A stretch of DNA of 64,000 nt. It comes from Neisseria uirgultaei (GTDB lineage Bacteria; Pseudomonadota; Gammaproteobacteria; Burkholderiales; Neisseriaceae). Below the pieces are notes generated by a model, which saw only the letters and a program-made list of their open reading frames with translations, made no database searches and was not told the DNA's origin. Location of the stretch: NCBI RefSeq assembly GCF_962719845.1, contig NZ_CAUIYF010000004.1, forward strand, positions 1 to 64,000, given 5' to 3'. Positions 25,378-34,014 of this stretch are shown one piece after another. The stretch's first letter is position 1; the number at the start of each line of letters is the position of its first letter. Both the position numbers and the translations under genes were made by a program.

Positions 25378-26766
25378 ATGAGCACCCGTACCGAGCACGA
25401 CACCATGGGCAATGTCGAAGTCCCGTCCGAAGCCTATTGGGGCGCGCAGACCCAGCGCAGCCGCAACAATTTCAAAATCGGCGGCGAAACCCTGCCGCAG
25501 CCGTTGATTCATGCTTTGGCGTTGGTAAAAAAAGCCGCTGCCGCGACCAATGTTTCCCTCGGCAGGATTAAGCCCGAACAGGCGGATTTGATTACGCAGG
25601 CGGCAGATGATGTGTTGAATGGCAAGCTCGACGGGCAGTTTCCTTTAGTGGTTTGGCAGACCGGTTCCGGTACGCAGTCCAATATGAATATGAACGAAGT
25701 GCTGGCGAACCGCGCCAACGAAATCGCCGGTACGGGTTTGGCGGCGTATCAGCCCGTCCATCCCAATGACCATGTGAACCACGCGCAATCGACCAATGAT
25801 GCGTTCCCGACCGCCATCCACGTCGCCGCCGCGATTGAAATCAACCGCCACCTTATTCCGGCGGTAAAAGCCTTGCGCGACACCTTGGACAAAAAAGCCC
25901 AAGCCTTCGCCCCCATCGTCAAAATCGGCCGCACCCACTTGCAGGACGCGACGCCGCTGACTTTGGGACAAGAGTTTTCCGGCTACGTTTCCCAGCTCGA
26001 CCACGGCTTAGGCCGTCTAAACGACGCGCTTAAAGGTTTGTACGAACTCGCCTTGGGCGGCACAGCAGTCGGCACAGGTTTGAACAGCCATCCCGAATAC
26101 GCCGAAAAAGCCGCCGCCAAACTCGCCAAACTGTCCGGCCTGCCGTTTGTCAGCGCGCCGAACAAATTTGAAGCCTTGAGCGGACGCGATGCCGCCGTTG
26201 CCGCTTCGGGCGCATTGAAAACGCTGGCGGCAAGCCTGAACAAAATCGCCAACGACATCCGCTGGTTGGCAAGCGGTCCGCGCTGCGGTTTGGGCGAAAT
26301 CAAAATCCCCGAAAACGAGCCGGGTTCGTCCATCATGCCGGGCAAAGTCAACCCGACCCAATGCGAGGCGATGACCATGGTGTGCTGCCAAGTGTTCGGC
26401 AACGACGTTACCATCGGCATGGCGGGCGCGTCGGGCAATTTCGAGCTGAACGTCTATATGCCCGTTATTGCCTACAACCTCTTGCAATCCATCCGCCTGT
26501 TGGGCGATGCGTGCAATAGCTTCAACGAAAACTGCGCCGTCGGCATCGAACCCGTACCGGAAAAAATCGACTATTTCCTGCACCATTCCCTGATGCTGGT
26601 TACTGCGTTAAACCGCAAAATCGGTTACGAAAACGCCGCCAAAGTCGCCAAAACCGCCTATAAAAACGATAAATCGTTGCGCGAAACCGCCGTTGAGTTG
26701 GGCTTGCTGACAGGCGAAGAGTTTGACGAGCTGGTCGTCCCCGCCGATATGGTTCATCCGCGCTAA
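25378..26766 (+). CDS. fumC: fumarate hydratase, class II
   Basis: TCA cycle fumarase without an iron-sulphur cluster, 462 residues, family length. The signature GSSIMPGKVNP is near residue 318, with TGSGTQSNMN near 98 and HPNDHVNHAQSTND near 127. The start is set by AAGGAG 7 nt before ATG; 26 in-frame codons upstream are not homologous. TATAAT at 25330-25335 is a plausible -10. Confidence 0.97.
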   Translation: MSTRTEHDTMGNVEVPSEAYWGAQTQRSRNNFKIGGETLPQPLIHALALVKKAAAATNVSLGRIKPEQADLITQAADDVLNGKLDGQFPLVVWQTGSGTQSNMNMNEVLANRANEIAGTGLAAYQPVHPNDHVNHAQSTNDAFPTAIHVAAAIEINRHLIPAVKALRDTLDKKAQAFAPIVKIGRTHLQDATPLTLGQEFSGYVSQLDHGLGRLNDALKGLYELALGGTAVGTGLNSHPEYAEKAAAKLAKLSGLPFVSAPNKFEALSGRDAAVAASGALKTLAASLNKIANDIRWLASGPRCGLGEIKIPENEPGSSIMPGKVNPTQCEAMTMVCCQVFGNDVTIGMAGASGNFELNVYMPVIAYNLLQSIRLLGDACNSFNENCAVGIEPVPEKIDYFLHHSLMLVTALNRKIGYENAAKVAKTAYKNDKSLRETAVELGLLTGEEFDELVVPADMVHPR

Positions 26767-26780
26767 TCTTTCCCTCAAAT

Positions 26781-26817
26781 AAAATGCCGTCTGAAACCTT
26801 GTTCAGACGGCATTTTC
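26781..26817. terminator. bidirectional DUS terminator between fumC and the EamA gene
   Basis: DUS arms 26784-26795 and 26802-26813, with A and T flanks. Confidence 0.8.
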
Positions 26818-26830
26818 CGTTGCCTGCAAA

Positions 26831-27754
26831 CTAGCGGCGTTTGAACAGCCTGTCCCCCACCGCCGCCGTAACCGCGCCCCCGACCACGACCAGTGCGCCT
26901 GCATAACCCAAACCGTTCATATCCGGCGCGGCAAAAGTATCAGGCATCACATAATGCCCGAGCAAAGAAAATATTACGGTAAACACGGGGAGCAAGGTTG
27001 TTACCACGCTGACTTTGGAAGCCTCCCAATATTTCAACGCCTCGCCGAACGAGCCGTAACCGATTAACGTATTCAAGCAGCAATACACAAAACAAACCCA
27101 TGCCAACGTACCGTCCAAACTTCCGATGTGTGCCGGTTCGGCAAACGGCAGGAACACGGCGGCACTTGCCGCATAAATCAACAGCAGAATCTGTTGCGGC
27201 CCGAATTGCGCCGACAGCAGCTTTTGCGCCACGGCATAACACACCCAGGCCATACTGCCTGCCGCGCACAGCAACACGCCCTTCGCATACGCGCCCAAAC
27301 CCGACAATTCGCCGAATTTGTCGTTAAAAAACATAAGCAAACCGACAAGCAGCAAAACCAAACCGATTTTCTGCGCGGCAGTCATCTGGTCTTTAAACAG
27401 CAATACGCCGACAACAATCATCGTAAACGGCGAAATCTGCCACAAAACCTGCGTCGTAGTCGGCGAAATATAATGCAGCCCTTGGGCAATCAGCACAAAG
27501 TTTGCCGAAATACCCGCCACGCCGAGCAGCAGCAGCCTGAATGACCGCCAAGAAAAATCCCGCCGCTTCGGCAGCCGCCCGCCCAATGCCAGCAAAACAA
27601 ACAATACCGCCGCCGCCACGGTAAAACGCACCCACACCAGCGTCGGCGCATCGACAAACTTCAATACCTGCCGCACGGCAATCGGCAGCGTCCCCCACGT
27701 CATCGCCGCCAAAAGTGCCAACGCGAAGCCTAGGAGCGGCCTTTGGTTTTCCAT
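26831..27754 (-). CDS. EamA/DMT-family inner-membrane transporter
   Basis: 307 residues with ten predicted membrane spans in two EamA repeats (about 8-145 and 155-305). Likely exports amino acids or other metabolites; the substrate cannot be read. Start MENQRPLLG is chosen as the residue before the first span. A Correia element about 170 bp upstream may influence its expression. Confidence 0.85.
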   Translation of the reverse strand: MENQRPLLGFALALLAAMTWGTLPIAVRQVLKFVDAPTLVWVRFTVAAAVLFVLLALGGRLPKRRDFSWRSFRLLLLGVAGISANFVLIAQGLHYISPTTTQVLWQISPFTMIVVGVLLFKDQMTAAQKIGLVLLLVGLLMFFNDKFGELSGLGAYAKGVLLCAAGSMAWVCYAVAQKLLSAQFGPQQILLLIYAASAAVFLPFAEPAHIGSLDGTLAWVCFVYCCLNTLIGYGSFGEALKYWEASKVSVVTTLLPVFTVIFSLLGHYVMPDTFAAPDMNGLGYAGALVVVGGAVTAAVGDRLFKRR

Positions 27755-27926
27755 CCTGATTTCCCCATTTTTAAACAACCGTATTGCCGGACGATGCCGG
27801 TTTGCCGCATCGGGCAATGATGGTTCAAGCGTTTGGCGTTGAATTCCAACCTTTTGATTTCAAACAAACCGGCTGAAGCCCGGCTATTGCTTCGCGCTAT
27901 TTGGAAACACCGCCTGAATTTTAAAA

Positions 27927-28081
27927 TATAGTGGATTAACAAAAACCAGTACGGCGTTGCCTCGCCTTAGCTCAAAGAGAGCGATTCTCTAAGGTGCTGA
28001 AGCACCAAGTGAATCGGTTCCGTACTATTTGTACTGTCTGCGGCTTCGTCGCCTTGTCCTGATTTTTGTTAATCCACTATA
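27927..28081. repeat. Correia repeat enclosed element, full length
   Basis: 155 bp bounded by TATAGTGGATTAACAAAAA and its inverse, with TA at both ends as expected for target duplication. The full-length type includes the internal segment that carries the IHF site. The right end abuts CCGTCTGAAA, a DUS lacking its first bases, so insertion beside a DUS is likely. Such elements can act as RNase III sites or promoters. Confidence 0.93.
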
Positions 28082-28477
28082 CCGTCTGAAAACAGCGGGG
28101 GCCTGCGGCAGGCATCACTGCCTCAAAACGCCCGAACGGCGCAATCGCAACGTTCCGCCCAACGCAGGGGGCGGCAACAAGCCGGCACAAATGCAAAAAA
28201 GAGAAACCCTGCCCCGTAAGGTTTAAGGTTTCTCCGTCCTTTATGATTTCCCTCCGCGAGGATGTGCTGCCGTAAAATTCAGAACGGTTGTTTCTATATA
28301 ATAGAAACTGTAAAAATAAAATTAAAATAGTTCCAATGTATTATAAATTAAAAGCAACATAATTATTTGAAATACGTAAAAATAGTACCCGCAATTGAAT
28401 AATAATAGCCCTATATTTTACAAAATTAGTGCAGGATTTGTATGAATTGCTTTCAAGAGCCAGCCCTTTATTTGCTC
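28082..28477. other. left border of the accessory island
   Basis: No gene. A hairpin GAGAAACC/GGTTTCTC (28201-28234) lacks a T-run. Composition falls to AT-rich from about 28290, which I take as the start of foreign DNA. Confidence 0.45.
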
Positions 28478-28712
28478 TTATTTCAATCCTTTTTCTGCCA
28501 ACCAGTTTTCCAACACATCAGCGATTTCCACGTTATTCGCTTCGGCAAAGGCGAAATAGCTGTTGCCGCATATGCCGATTTCAGGCAAGCACACAACGCT
28601 GGCTTCGCCGCCGTGGCGGTTGACACAGTCGGTGAAAGCTTGCGCCATATGGATGCGCTTACTCCGACGCTGTGATGCCCAATGTGGGTTGTCTGCCGAG
28701 ATGTAATCGCCG
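28478..28712 (-). pseudogene. alpha/beta-hydrolase C-terminal remnant
   Basis: The minus strand encodes about 75 residues like the end of a secreted or cytosolic alpha/beta hydrolase: GDYISADNPHW, then VNRHGGEASVVCLPEIGICG with the His-containing GNSYF region, then NNVEIADVLENWL. The 5' part is missing; likeness stops at about 28708, where the next fragment begins on the other strand. Confidence 0.55.
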
Positions 28713-28882
28713 CGCTGGAAGCCGAACAGACCGAGCTGAACACGCAACTTTCCGACCCCGAAATCTTTAAAGACTACGAAAAAGCCGGCAGCCTGCAAGC
28801 GCGCGCGGAAGAAATCGAAACGCTGCTGCTGGAGAAATTGGAGCGGTGGGAAATGCTGGAAGGGAAGCAGAACGGGGGGTGA
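28703..28882 (+). pseudogene. ABC-F ATPase (Uup-like) C-terminal remnant
   Basis: About 59 residues (VIAALEAEQTELNTQL ... ARAEEIETLLLEKLERWEML) match the C-terminal coiled coil of Uup/ABC-F proteins. No ATPase domains remain. It is joined at about 28705 to the hydrolase remnant, as if two divergent genes lost their 5' halves in one deletion. Confidence 0.6.
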
Positions 28883-28889
28883 TTTGGGT

Positions 28890-28926
28890 TTCAGGTAGCC
28901 TGATGGGGGGTGGAAGGCTGCCTGAA
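28890..28926. repeat. foreign uptake words: Eikenella- and Simonsiella-type DUS
   Basis: TTCAGGTAGCCT (complement of AGGCTACCTGAA) at 28890-28901 and AGGCTGCCTGAA at 28915-28926 form an imperfect inverted pair directly behind the ABC-F remnant, placed as terminator-type DUS are. Dialect names are recalled from the DUS-dialect literature. Confidence 0.7.
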
Positions 28927-29072
28927 AGCGTATTTCAATGGCGGATTATCGGGGGCAAGGGGTGGATGATGAATATGCTGTTGTAAGGGGTAAAATTTTT
29001 CCGATATCAACTTGAAATATATTTTTAAAATGACCACATTGATACAATTAACAACTTTTATAGGAGCATAAA

Positions 29073-30992
29073 ATGAAACTTACTAATGTTACTATTTACA
29101 AATATAAATCTTACGATCAACAACAATCATTCCCCATTGATGATGACATTACAATTATTGTCGGAAAAAATGAATCTGGAAAAACAGCAATCTTAGAAGC
29201 AATCGCAAAAACAAATTACTTTTCTGATGATAGTGATTTTGAATTTAATCCAACGCATGATTATCCAAGAAAAGAAAAAAAGAAATACGACAAATCCGGT
29301 GAAATTGGAAAAGCTATTTCTTGCACTTACCTACTGGAACAAGAAGAAATCAGTGAGATTGAAAAATATTTAGGGTGTGGTGTTGTTAGCAAATGGGAGT
29401 TTACTGTTACTACTAAGTATGACAATCGCATAACGGTTACACATCCAGAAGTTGATACAAATAAATTTCTAGAGTTTATTGGTAATAAATATAATTTAAA
29501 CTCTAAAAATTTAGATATTCTTAAAACATTAACAAGTAAAGAAGAAATTCTTGATGCTATTGATGGACATAGATCAGAAGAAGATGCCTCTGAGAAAGAA
29601 AAATTTTCTAAAACATTAATTCATATTAAAGATAATTATTTTACAGATTTAAATTGGGATGATTGGTTGGCTGCGTACCTTTGGCAAAGACACCTTAACC
29701 CAATTATGCCTAAGTTTATGTATTTTGATGAATATTACGAATTACCATCCGAAATAAATTTGGAGACTATTAGCAAGTCCACTACTCAGGATGCTAAAAC
29801 AGCTAAAGCATTATTAGAATTGGCTGATGTTGATTTAGATGATTTAAAGAGTCCAGATTCTTATGAAGACTTTAAAGCAGAACTTGAAGCTACATCAAGT
29901 GAAATTACTCAACATATTTTTAAATACTGGAAAAATAATACCGGACTAAGATTTCAATTTGATATTGAAAACAAAATAAACCGTAACTCTCCAAATACTA
30001 GTGAAAAATATCTTAATATTCGGATTTGGAGTGATAAGCATCATATTAGCCTGCCATTGTCTAATCGCAGTAAAGGATTTAATTGGTTCTTTTCATTCAT
30101 CGTTTGGTTTAGCAGAATTCAAGAGGATAAATCAAATCAATATATCTTATTATTAGATGAGCCAGGTCTGAATCTTCATGCTGCAGCACAATCCGATCTA
30201 TTGAATTTTTTAGATGATTTATCTAAAGAATATCAAATTATATACACAACACACTCACCATTTATGGTTCCACATAATAGTTTAGAAAGAGTTAGGACTG
30301 TATATAAATCAAAAGATGGGACAACAATAAAAGATGCCATTGAAGAAAAAGATTCAGATACTTTATTCCCATTACAGGCTGCTCTTGGATATGATATAGC
30401 TCAAAATCTTTTTATTAATAAAAATAATCTATTGGTTGAAGGAGTGTCAGATTTAATCTATTTAACAATGATGTCTTCTATATTAGAAGAATCTGGTCTA
30501 CAAGGTATAAGGGACGATATAACAATTGTTCCTGTTGGTGGATTAGATAAAGTTACATCTTTTATTTCTTTGTTAAAAGGTCAAAATTTAAATATCGTTT
30601 GTGCATTAGATACATTTACTGATCAGAAAGGGAAGGCAAGGCTCAATAGTCTTATTGAGCAGAAGATTATTAAAGACAAAAGCATACTTTTCTTCAATGA
30701 ATTTTCTAGAAATGTTGGTAATATAGCTGATTTAGAGGATCTATTTAGTATTGAAGAGTATTTGAAGTTCTTTAATTCAGCTTTTGATGAATATGACGAT
30801 ATAGCTGCATCAGTTATAGATGCTAGTAAACCAGTAATTCAACAAATAAATAAAATCATTGGAAAATCTCGATATAATCATTACAGACCGTCAATGACTG
30901 CAAGCAAACTAGGTTTATCGAAGGGTGATTTTAGTCAAGAAACGATTGAACGTTTTGAAAACCTATTTAAGAAAATAAATTCATTATTTTAG
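29073..30992 (+). CDS. OLD-family ATP-dependent nuclease (AAA ATPase + TOPRIM), stand-alone
   Basis: 639 residues. Walker A GKNESGKT at 31-38, an ABC-like signature region (NRSKGFNWFF) near 331, Walker B ILLLDEPG at 358-365 and the switch His394 (TTHSPFM). The TOPRIM half has LVEGVSD (Glu456), ALDTF (Asp512) and DLEDLF (553-558). Length and order fit class 1 OLD proteins, known for blocking phage lambda, and resemble GajA of Gabija. No UvrD-like GajB or reverse transcriptase is adjacent. AGGAG lies 6 nt before ATG. Very AT-rich compared with core genes, so acquired. An antiphage role is inferred. Confidence 0.88.
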   Translation: MKLTNVTIYKYKSYDQQQSFPIDDDITIIVGKNESGKTAILEAIAKTNYFSDDSDFEFNPTHDYPRKEKKKYDKSGEIGKAISCTYLLEQEEISEIEKYLGCGVVSKWEFTVTTKYDNRITVTHPEVDTNKFLEFIGNKYNLNSKNLDILKTLTSKEEILDAIDGHRSEEDASEKEKFSKTLIHIKDNYFTDLNWDDWLAAYLWQRHLNPIMPKFMYFDEYYELPSEINLETISKSTTQDAKTAKALLELADVDLDDLKSPDSYEDFKAELEATSSEITQHIFKYWKNNTGLRFQFDIENKINRNSPNTSEKYLNIRIWSDKHHISLPLSNRSKGFNWFFSFIVWFSRIQEDKSNQYILLLDEPGLNLHAAAQSDLLNFLDDLSKEYQIIYTTHSPFMVPHNSLERVRTVYKSKDGTTIKDAIEEKDSDTLFPLQAALGYDIAQNLFINKNNLLVEGVSDLIYLTMMSSILEESGLQGIRDDITIVPVGGLDKVTSFISLLKGQNLNIVCALDTFTDQKGKARLNSLIEQKIIKDKSILFFNEFSRNVGNIADLEDLFSIEEYLKFFNSAFDEYDDIAASVIDASKPVIQQINKIIGKSRYNHYRPSMTASKLGLSKGDFSQETIERFENLFKKINSLF

Positions 30993-31030
30993 AATACTGT
31001 ACGGATAGTACGCTAAAGCTCCCTATAAAG

Positions 31031-31059
31031 AGGTCATCTGAAACCTAATCTTTCAGACG
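31031..31059 (+). terminator. imperfect DUS-like hairpin after the OLD gene
   Basis: AGGTCATCTGAA (31031-31042) and TTTCAGACGAT form an imperfect hairpin about 40 nt past the stop. It resembles a mutated mucosa-type DUS pair. Confidence 0.4.
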
Positions 31060-31240
31060 ATATAGAACGATTTTGGTAGGCTGGAATGCCCACCCTATGC
31101 ACTGTCGGGCATTCCAGCCCGACATTTTTTATCCTGATGATTAGCCTTTCCCTAAAACCCTTTTACCATTTACAGCCTACTCAACAAAATCCCAGCCGCT
31201 ATAATACGTTCATCCATCAACAGTAACGCAAGGAAAGATT

Positions 31241-31345
31241 ATGTACATCATCGACAATGCCGCCAAACTGGTACTGACCACAGAACAAATGGCCGAAATC
31301 GAAAGCCTAGCGGAAGAAACTGGCGTGGATACGCGTGGCAGCTAG
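31241..31345 (+). CDS. 34-residue hypothetical, possibly a truncated gene
   Basis: Encodes MYIIDNAAKLVLTTEQM and on to TGVDTRGS, with a good ribosome site (AAGGA, 8 nt before ATG). It ends at a TAG in sequence that continues in core-like composition. It may be the 5' stub of a longer gene. Not recognised. Confidence 0.35.
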   Translation: MYIIDNAAKLVLTTEQMAEIESLAEETGVDTRGS

Positions 31346-31445
31346 GAAGGCGAAGCATAAATCCGTTTTAACTCCGTTAAAGCACACGCTTTAGCTTCGC
31401 AGAAACTCGCTTCGCTCCGTTTTCAGGTAGCTCGAACCAGCCGAA

Positions 31446-31478
31446 AGGTCGTCTGAAAGCATCAAAAAGCAGCCTGCA
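31446..31478. repeat. foreign uptake words: mucosa- and Kingella-type DUS
   Basis: AGGTCGTCTGAA at 31446-31457 and AAGCAGCCTGCA at 31467-31478 stand side by side. Neither is the host ATGCCGTCTGAA. Confidence 0.7.
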
Positions 31479-31541
31479 ACCTGCCCTCTGTTTACCACAC
31501 AAAATCCAAATGCAGGCTGTCATCGGCCTGAATCCTATGAT

Positions 31542-31790
31542 TTGGGCGTGCTGCTTTCCCCTTTTTATGGGTATTCGGAAGAGGCATACCGGCAGAACTT
31601 GGCGAACAGAGGCATTACCCGGTCGGTAAAAATTAAAGAATTGGAATTTGACGGACAGGGAAAATTGTCGGAAGGCTGTATGTTGATTTTGGAAGTGGAG
31701 CAGAAGAAAGGGGACAAGCTGTTTACGCTTTCGCCTGTACCGTTAAACGAGATCATTCATTTTATGCAGGACACTTGGCGGTATTGCTGA
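31542..31790 (+). CDS. hypothetical protein, probably 5'-truncated
   Basis: 82 residues from a TTG; the frame is open upstream through the uptake words, and no ATG with a ribosome site is present. The sequence (LSPFYGYSEEAYRQNLANRG ... LFTLSPVPLNEIIHFMQ) reads like the C-terminal part of a real protein. Not recognised; may be a fragment. Confidence 0.4.
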   Translation: MGVLLSPFYGYSEEAYRQNLANRGITRSVKIKELEFDGQGKLSEGCMLILEVEQKKGDKLFTLSPVPLNEIIHFMQDTWRYC

Positions 31791-31839
31791 TGCGGAAAGG
31801 ACGGATTGAAAACCCGTCCTTTTGTTTTGCCGGTTGTTT

Positions 31840-31873
31840 TTCAGGTAGCCTACACCATTCAAAGCTACCTGAA
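31840..31873. terminator. Eikenella-type DUS inverted pair
   Basis: TTCAGGTAGCCT (31840-31851) faces AAGCTACCTGAA (31862-31873) across 10 nt, between convergent genes. It takes the place host DUS pairs hold elsewhere. Confidence 0.65.
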
Positions 31874-31896
31874 AATTCATTTCTAAAAATAAAAGC

Positions 31897-32556
31897 TCAT
31901 TCATTCAATGCCGCCAATCTCGCCCGAATTTTTGCAGCTGCATCTTCCGTACTGTTACCAACGATAACGTTTTGCTTGTCGTCGAAATACTGCACGGCAG
32001 GGAGGTCGCGCAGGAAGCTGTCAATATCCTGTGCGGTCAGGAAACGGCCGTGCATATCCCAGCCGACATTGAGGGCGCGTCCTTTGACGGCAGCCATGCG
32101 GTCGTGCAGATGGCCGTAGAGGTGGTATAGGCCGTGGTGGATGCCGTCCCATTCGTATAAGGGATAGTGGCACAAAATCGCGGTATTGCCGATTTCGGGC
32201 AGTTTGAGCCGCAGGTAATGGCTGGCGGACGAGAGCAACGGATAACCGTCGGCTTTGCGTGTGTTGAGGAAATGTGCTTCGTTTTGCCGAATTAGGTAGT
32301 CGTGGTTACCGTAGATCAAATGGTGTTGACCGTTAAGCCGTTGCAGCACGGCTTCGATGTGTGCGGGATTTTTGGCAAAGCAGACATCGCCGAGGTTGTA
32401 AACAGTGTCTTGCGGGGTAACGACGCGGTTCCAGCAGTCGATCAGGTATTCGTTCAGCTCGTTGGTGTTATCGCTTTGTAGGCGGAATTGCGGGCAGTAT
32501 CGGGCGATGTTGGGATGGGAGAAGTGCCAGTCGGCGGTGAAATAGGTTTGGGACAT
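31897..32556 (-). CDS. calcineurin-like metallophosphoesterase
   Basis: 219 residues. Metal-ligand motifs in family order: DWHFSH (9-14), LGDVCF, GNHDYL, CHYPLYEWDG and GHLHD. This small class is common on phages and plasmids and acts on phosphodiesters or nucleotides; the substrate is unknown. It lies 112 nt downstream of the duplicated-domain protein on the same strand, with a Kingella-type and an AG-type DUS between them. Confidence 0.88.
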   Translation of the reverse strand: MSQTYFTADWHFSHPNIARYCPQFRLQSDNTNELNEYLIDCWNRVVTPQDTVYNLGDVCFAKNPAHIEAVLQRLNGQHHLIYGNHDYLIRQNEAHFLNTRKADGYPLLSSASHYLRLKLPEIGNTAILCHYPLYEWDGIHHGLYHLYGHLHDRMAAVKGRALNVGWDMHGRFLTAQDIDSFLRDLPAVQYFDDKQNVIVGNSTEDAAAKIRARLAALNE

Positions 32557-32597
32557 GGGATACTCGGTTTCGGGTGATCTTACAATGAAAAATAAGG

Positions 32598-32655
32598 TGC
32601 AGGCTGCTTTAGAGGCCGTCTGAAACAGGGTTGGGGCGATAAAAAGCAGCCTGCA
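32598..32655. repeat. uptake-word cluster: Kingella-type pair around an AG-DUS
   Basis: TGCAGGCTGCTT (32598-32609), AGGCCGTCTGAA (32613-32624) and AAGCAGCCTGCA (32644-32655). The outer two are an inverted pair of the Kingella-type word with the AG word inside the loop. Confidence 0.7.
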
Positions 32656-32668
32656 CTTTTTTGCCCAC

Positions 32669-33517
32669 CTATCTGCCGGTCAATACCAACCGTCGGCAGA
32701 AGGCTTCCCAGTCGGTAAGGTGCACAACGTGCGTGCCGTCTGCCAACGGGTATACATCGGAAGCGCAAGTGGTGAGCCAATAGGTGTAAAACGGAAGTTT
32801 GGCGATGTCGGCTTCCGATACGGCAGGGGCATTATCCTGTTCTGGCGTATACACAATCGGCAAGCCGAAATAGCTGTATTGACCGTCTGCGACTTTGTCA
32901 CCTATGAGGCCGGTTTGGCCGCGGTGTCTGCCGGTACGGACAAATCGGCGGCAGAACGCGTTCCAATCATGCAGAAAAACGGTGGCTTGCCCGTCTATCA
33001 GGCTTTGGGCGGAACCGATGCTGCTGTCCCGCCAAAACGGGTAGAACGGTAATGCAGCGATGTGATGTTCCATGATGACCGGAAAATCTCTCTGCCCTAC
33101 CGGCCGCATCACCGGAACGCCGAAACAGGCGGTTTCAGGCAAGGCATGTGCAGGCTGCATGAAGGCGTTTCGCAGCATAACGGTCGCTTCGGCAGGGTCA
33201 ATACCCAAAATGTCTATGGCAGGTTGCATAGTTGCGGGCAGGTCGCAAAAGCAGCCTGCACCTTCAGGCAGGCAATACACCGAGTTGTGTGTATGGGCCA
33301 GCGGTGCCGCCCATTGAGTAACGGGCGAAGTGCGGATTCGGCTGCCCGCGGCAAAGCGTCCCGAACCATCTTGGGCGACCGTGCCGTACACCACGGCATA
33401 CTCGGATTTGCCGGGCGTGTGGTAGCGGGTGAAGGTCCAATCAGCCAGCATGCAAGTGGATATTGTACAGTCGTAGACATGCGTTGATTGGATGGTATGA
33501 GTGTGGGTGTTTGGCAT
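32669..33517 (-). CDS. hypothetical protein with a duplicated 65-residue domain
   Basis: 282 residues, no signal or membrane segment. Residues 133-197 and 218-282 are copies: each has a GVPV or GLPI start, IAALPFYPFW or IAKLPFYTYW, and the ending DWNAFCRRFVRTGR or DWEAFCRRLVLTGR. The N-terminal 130 residues are unrelated and rich in Thr and His. I do not recognise the family. AGGA lies 10 nt before ATG. A Kingella-type uptake word (33249-33260) is embedded in the gene. Confidence 0.72.
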   Translation of the reverse strand: MPNTHTHTIQSTHVYDCTISTCMLADWTFTRYHTPGKSEYAVVYGTVAQDGSGRFAAGSRIRTSPVTQWAAPLAHTHNSVYCLPEGAGCFCDLPATMQPAIDILGIDPAEATVMLRNAFMQPAHALPETACFGVPVMRPVGQRDFPVIMEHHIAALPFYPFWRDSSIGSAQSLIDGQATVFLHDWNAFCRRFVRTGRHRGQTGLIGDKVADGQYSYFGLPIVYTPEQDNAPAVSEADIAKLPFYTYWLTTCASDVYPLADGTHVVHLTDWEAFCRRLVLTGR

Positions 33518-34014
33518 GGGCTCATTCCTGAAATGGCGAGGTTTAGACAGCCACAGTCATTGCGAGGTATGCAGATTGCCTGAAATTTCGCGTTACACTT
33601 CAATTACGTTCCTGTTCCGATAACTAGTTTGCACAATTATTTTTTGGAATACCTTTGGGATTAATAACCATGCAGCAGTCTTAAATTTTTGCATACATGA
33701 CCGTGTGCTTGTCTCCGGCAAGACGTGAGCGAGGCTGAGCAAATCCATATTGTTAACAAAATAAAGATTTAGTGGAGACTACTGCAAGTTGGGGTGCGGG
33801 CTTGAGCAGAAAGTAGTTCAGTACAATAGTGTTTGACTCGCCATTAAACTGCTGTATCTCTCCGGCCAGAAGAAGTAGATGTTGACGAAAATTGTTTTCT
33901 ACTCTACCCATCAAGAAGTTTAATAGGTGTGAAGAGATTGTCTGAAAATTGATTCTCAGACGATCTTTTGTAGAGACTACTATAGTAAAAATAATTTACC
34001 TTACATCCTATAAA
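33518..34014. other. junction between the two halves of the island
   Basis: 497 bp without a credible gene. GGAGACTACT (33774-33783) recurs as AGAGACTACT near 33975. A hairpin with degenerate uptake arms lies at 33935-33970 (AGATTGTCTGAAAA facing TTCTCAGACGATCT, then T4). The left end of the recombinase element probably lies here, but I could not define terminal repeats. Confidence 0.4.

Noticed and set aside
29073..31345. Gabija or retron system around the OLD gene
   Set aside because: No UvrD-like helicase, reverse transcriptase or ncRNA-like structure follows; only short fragments.
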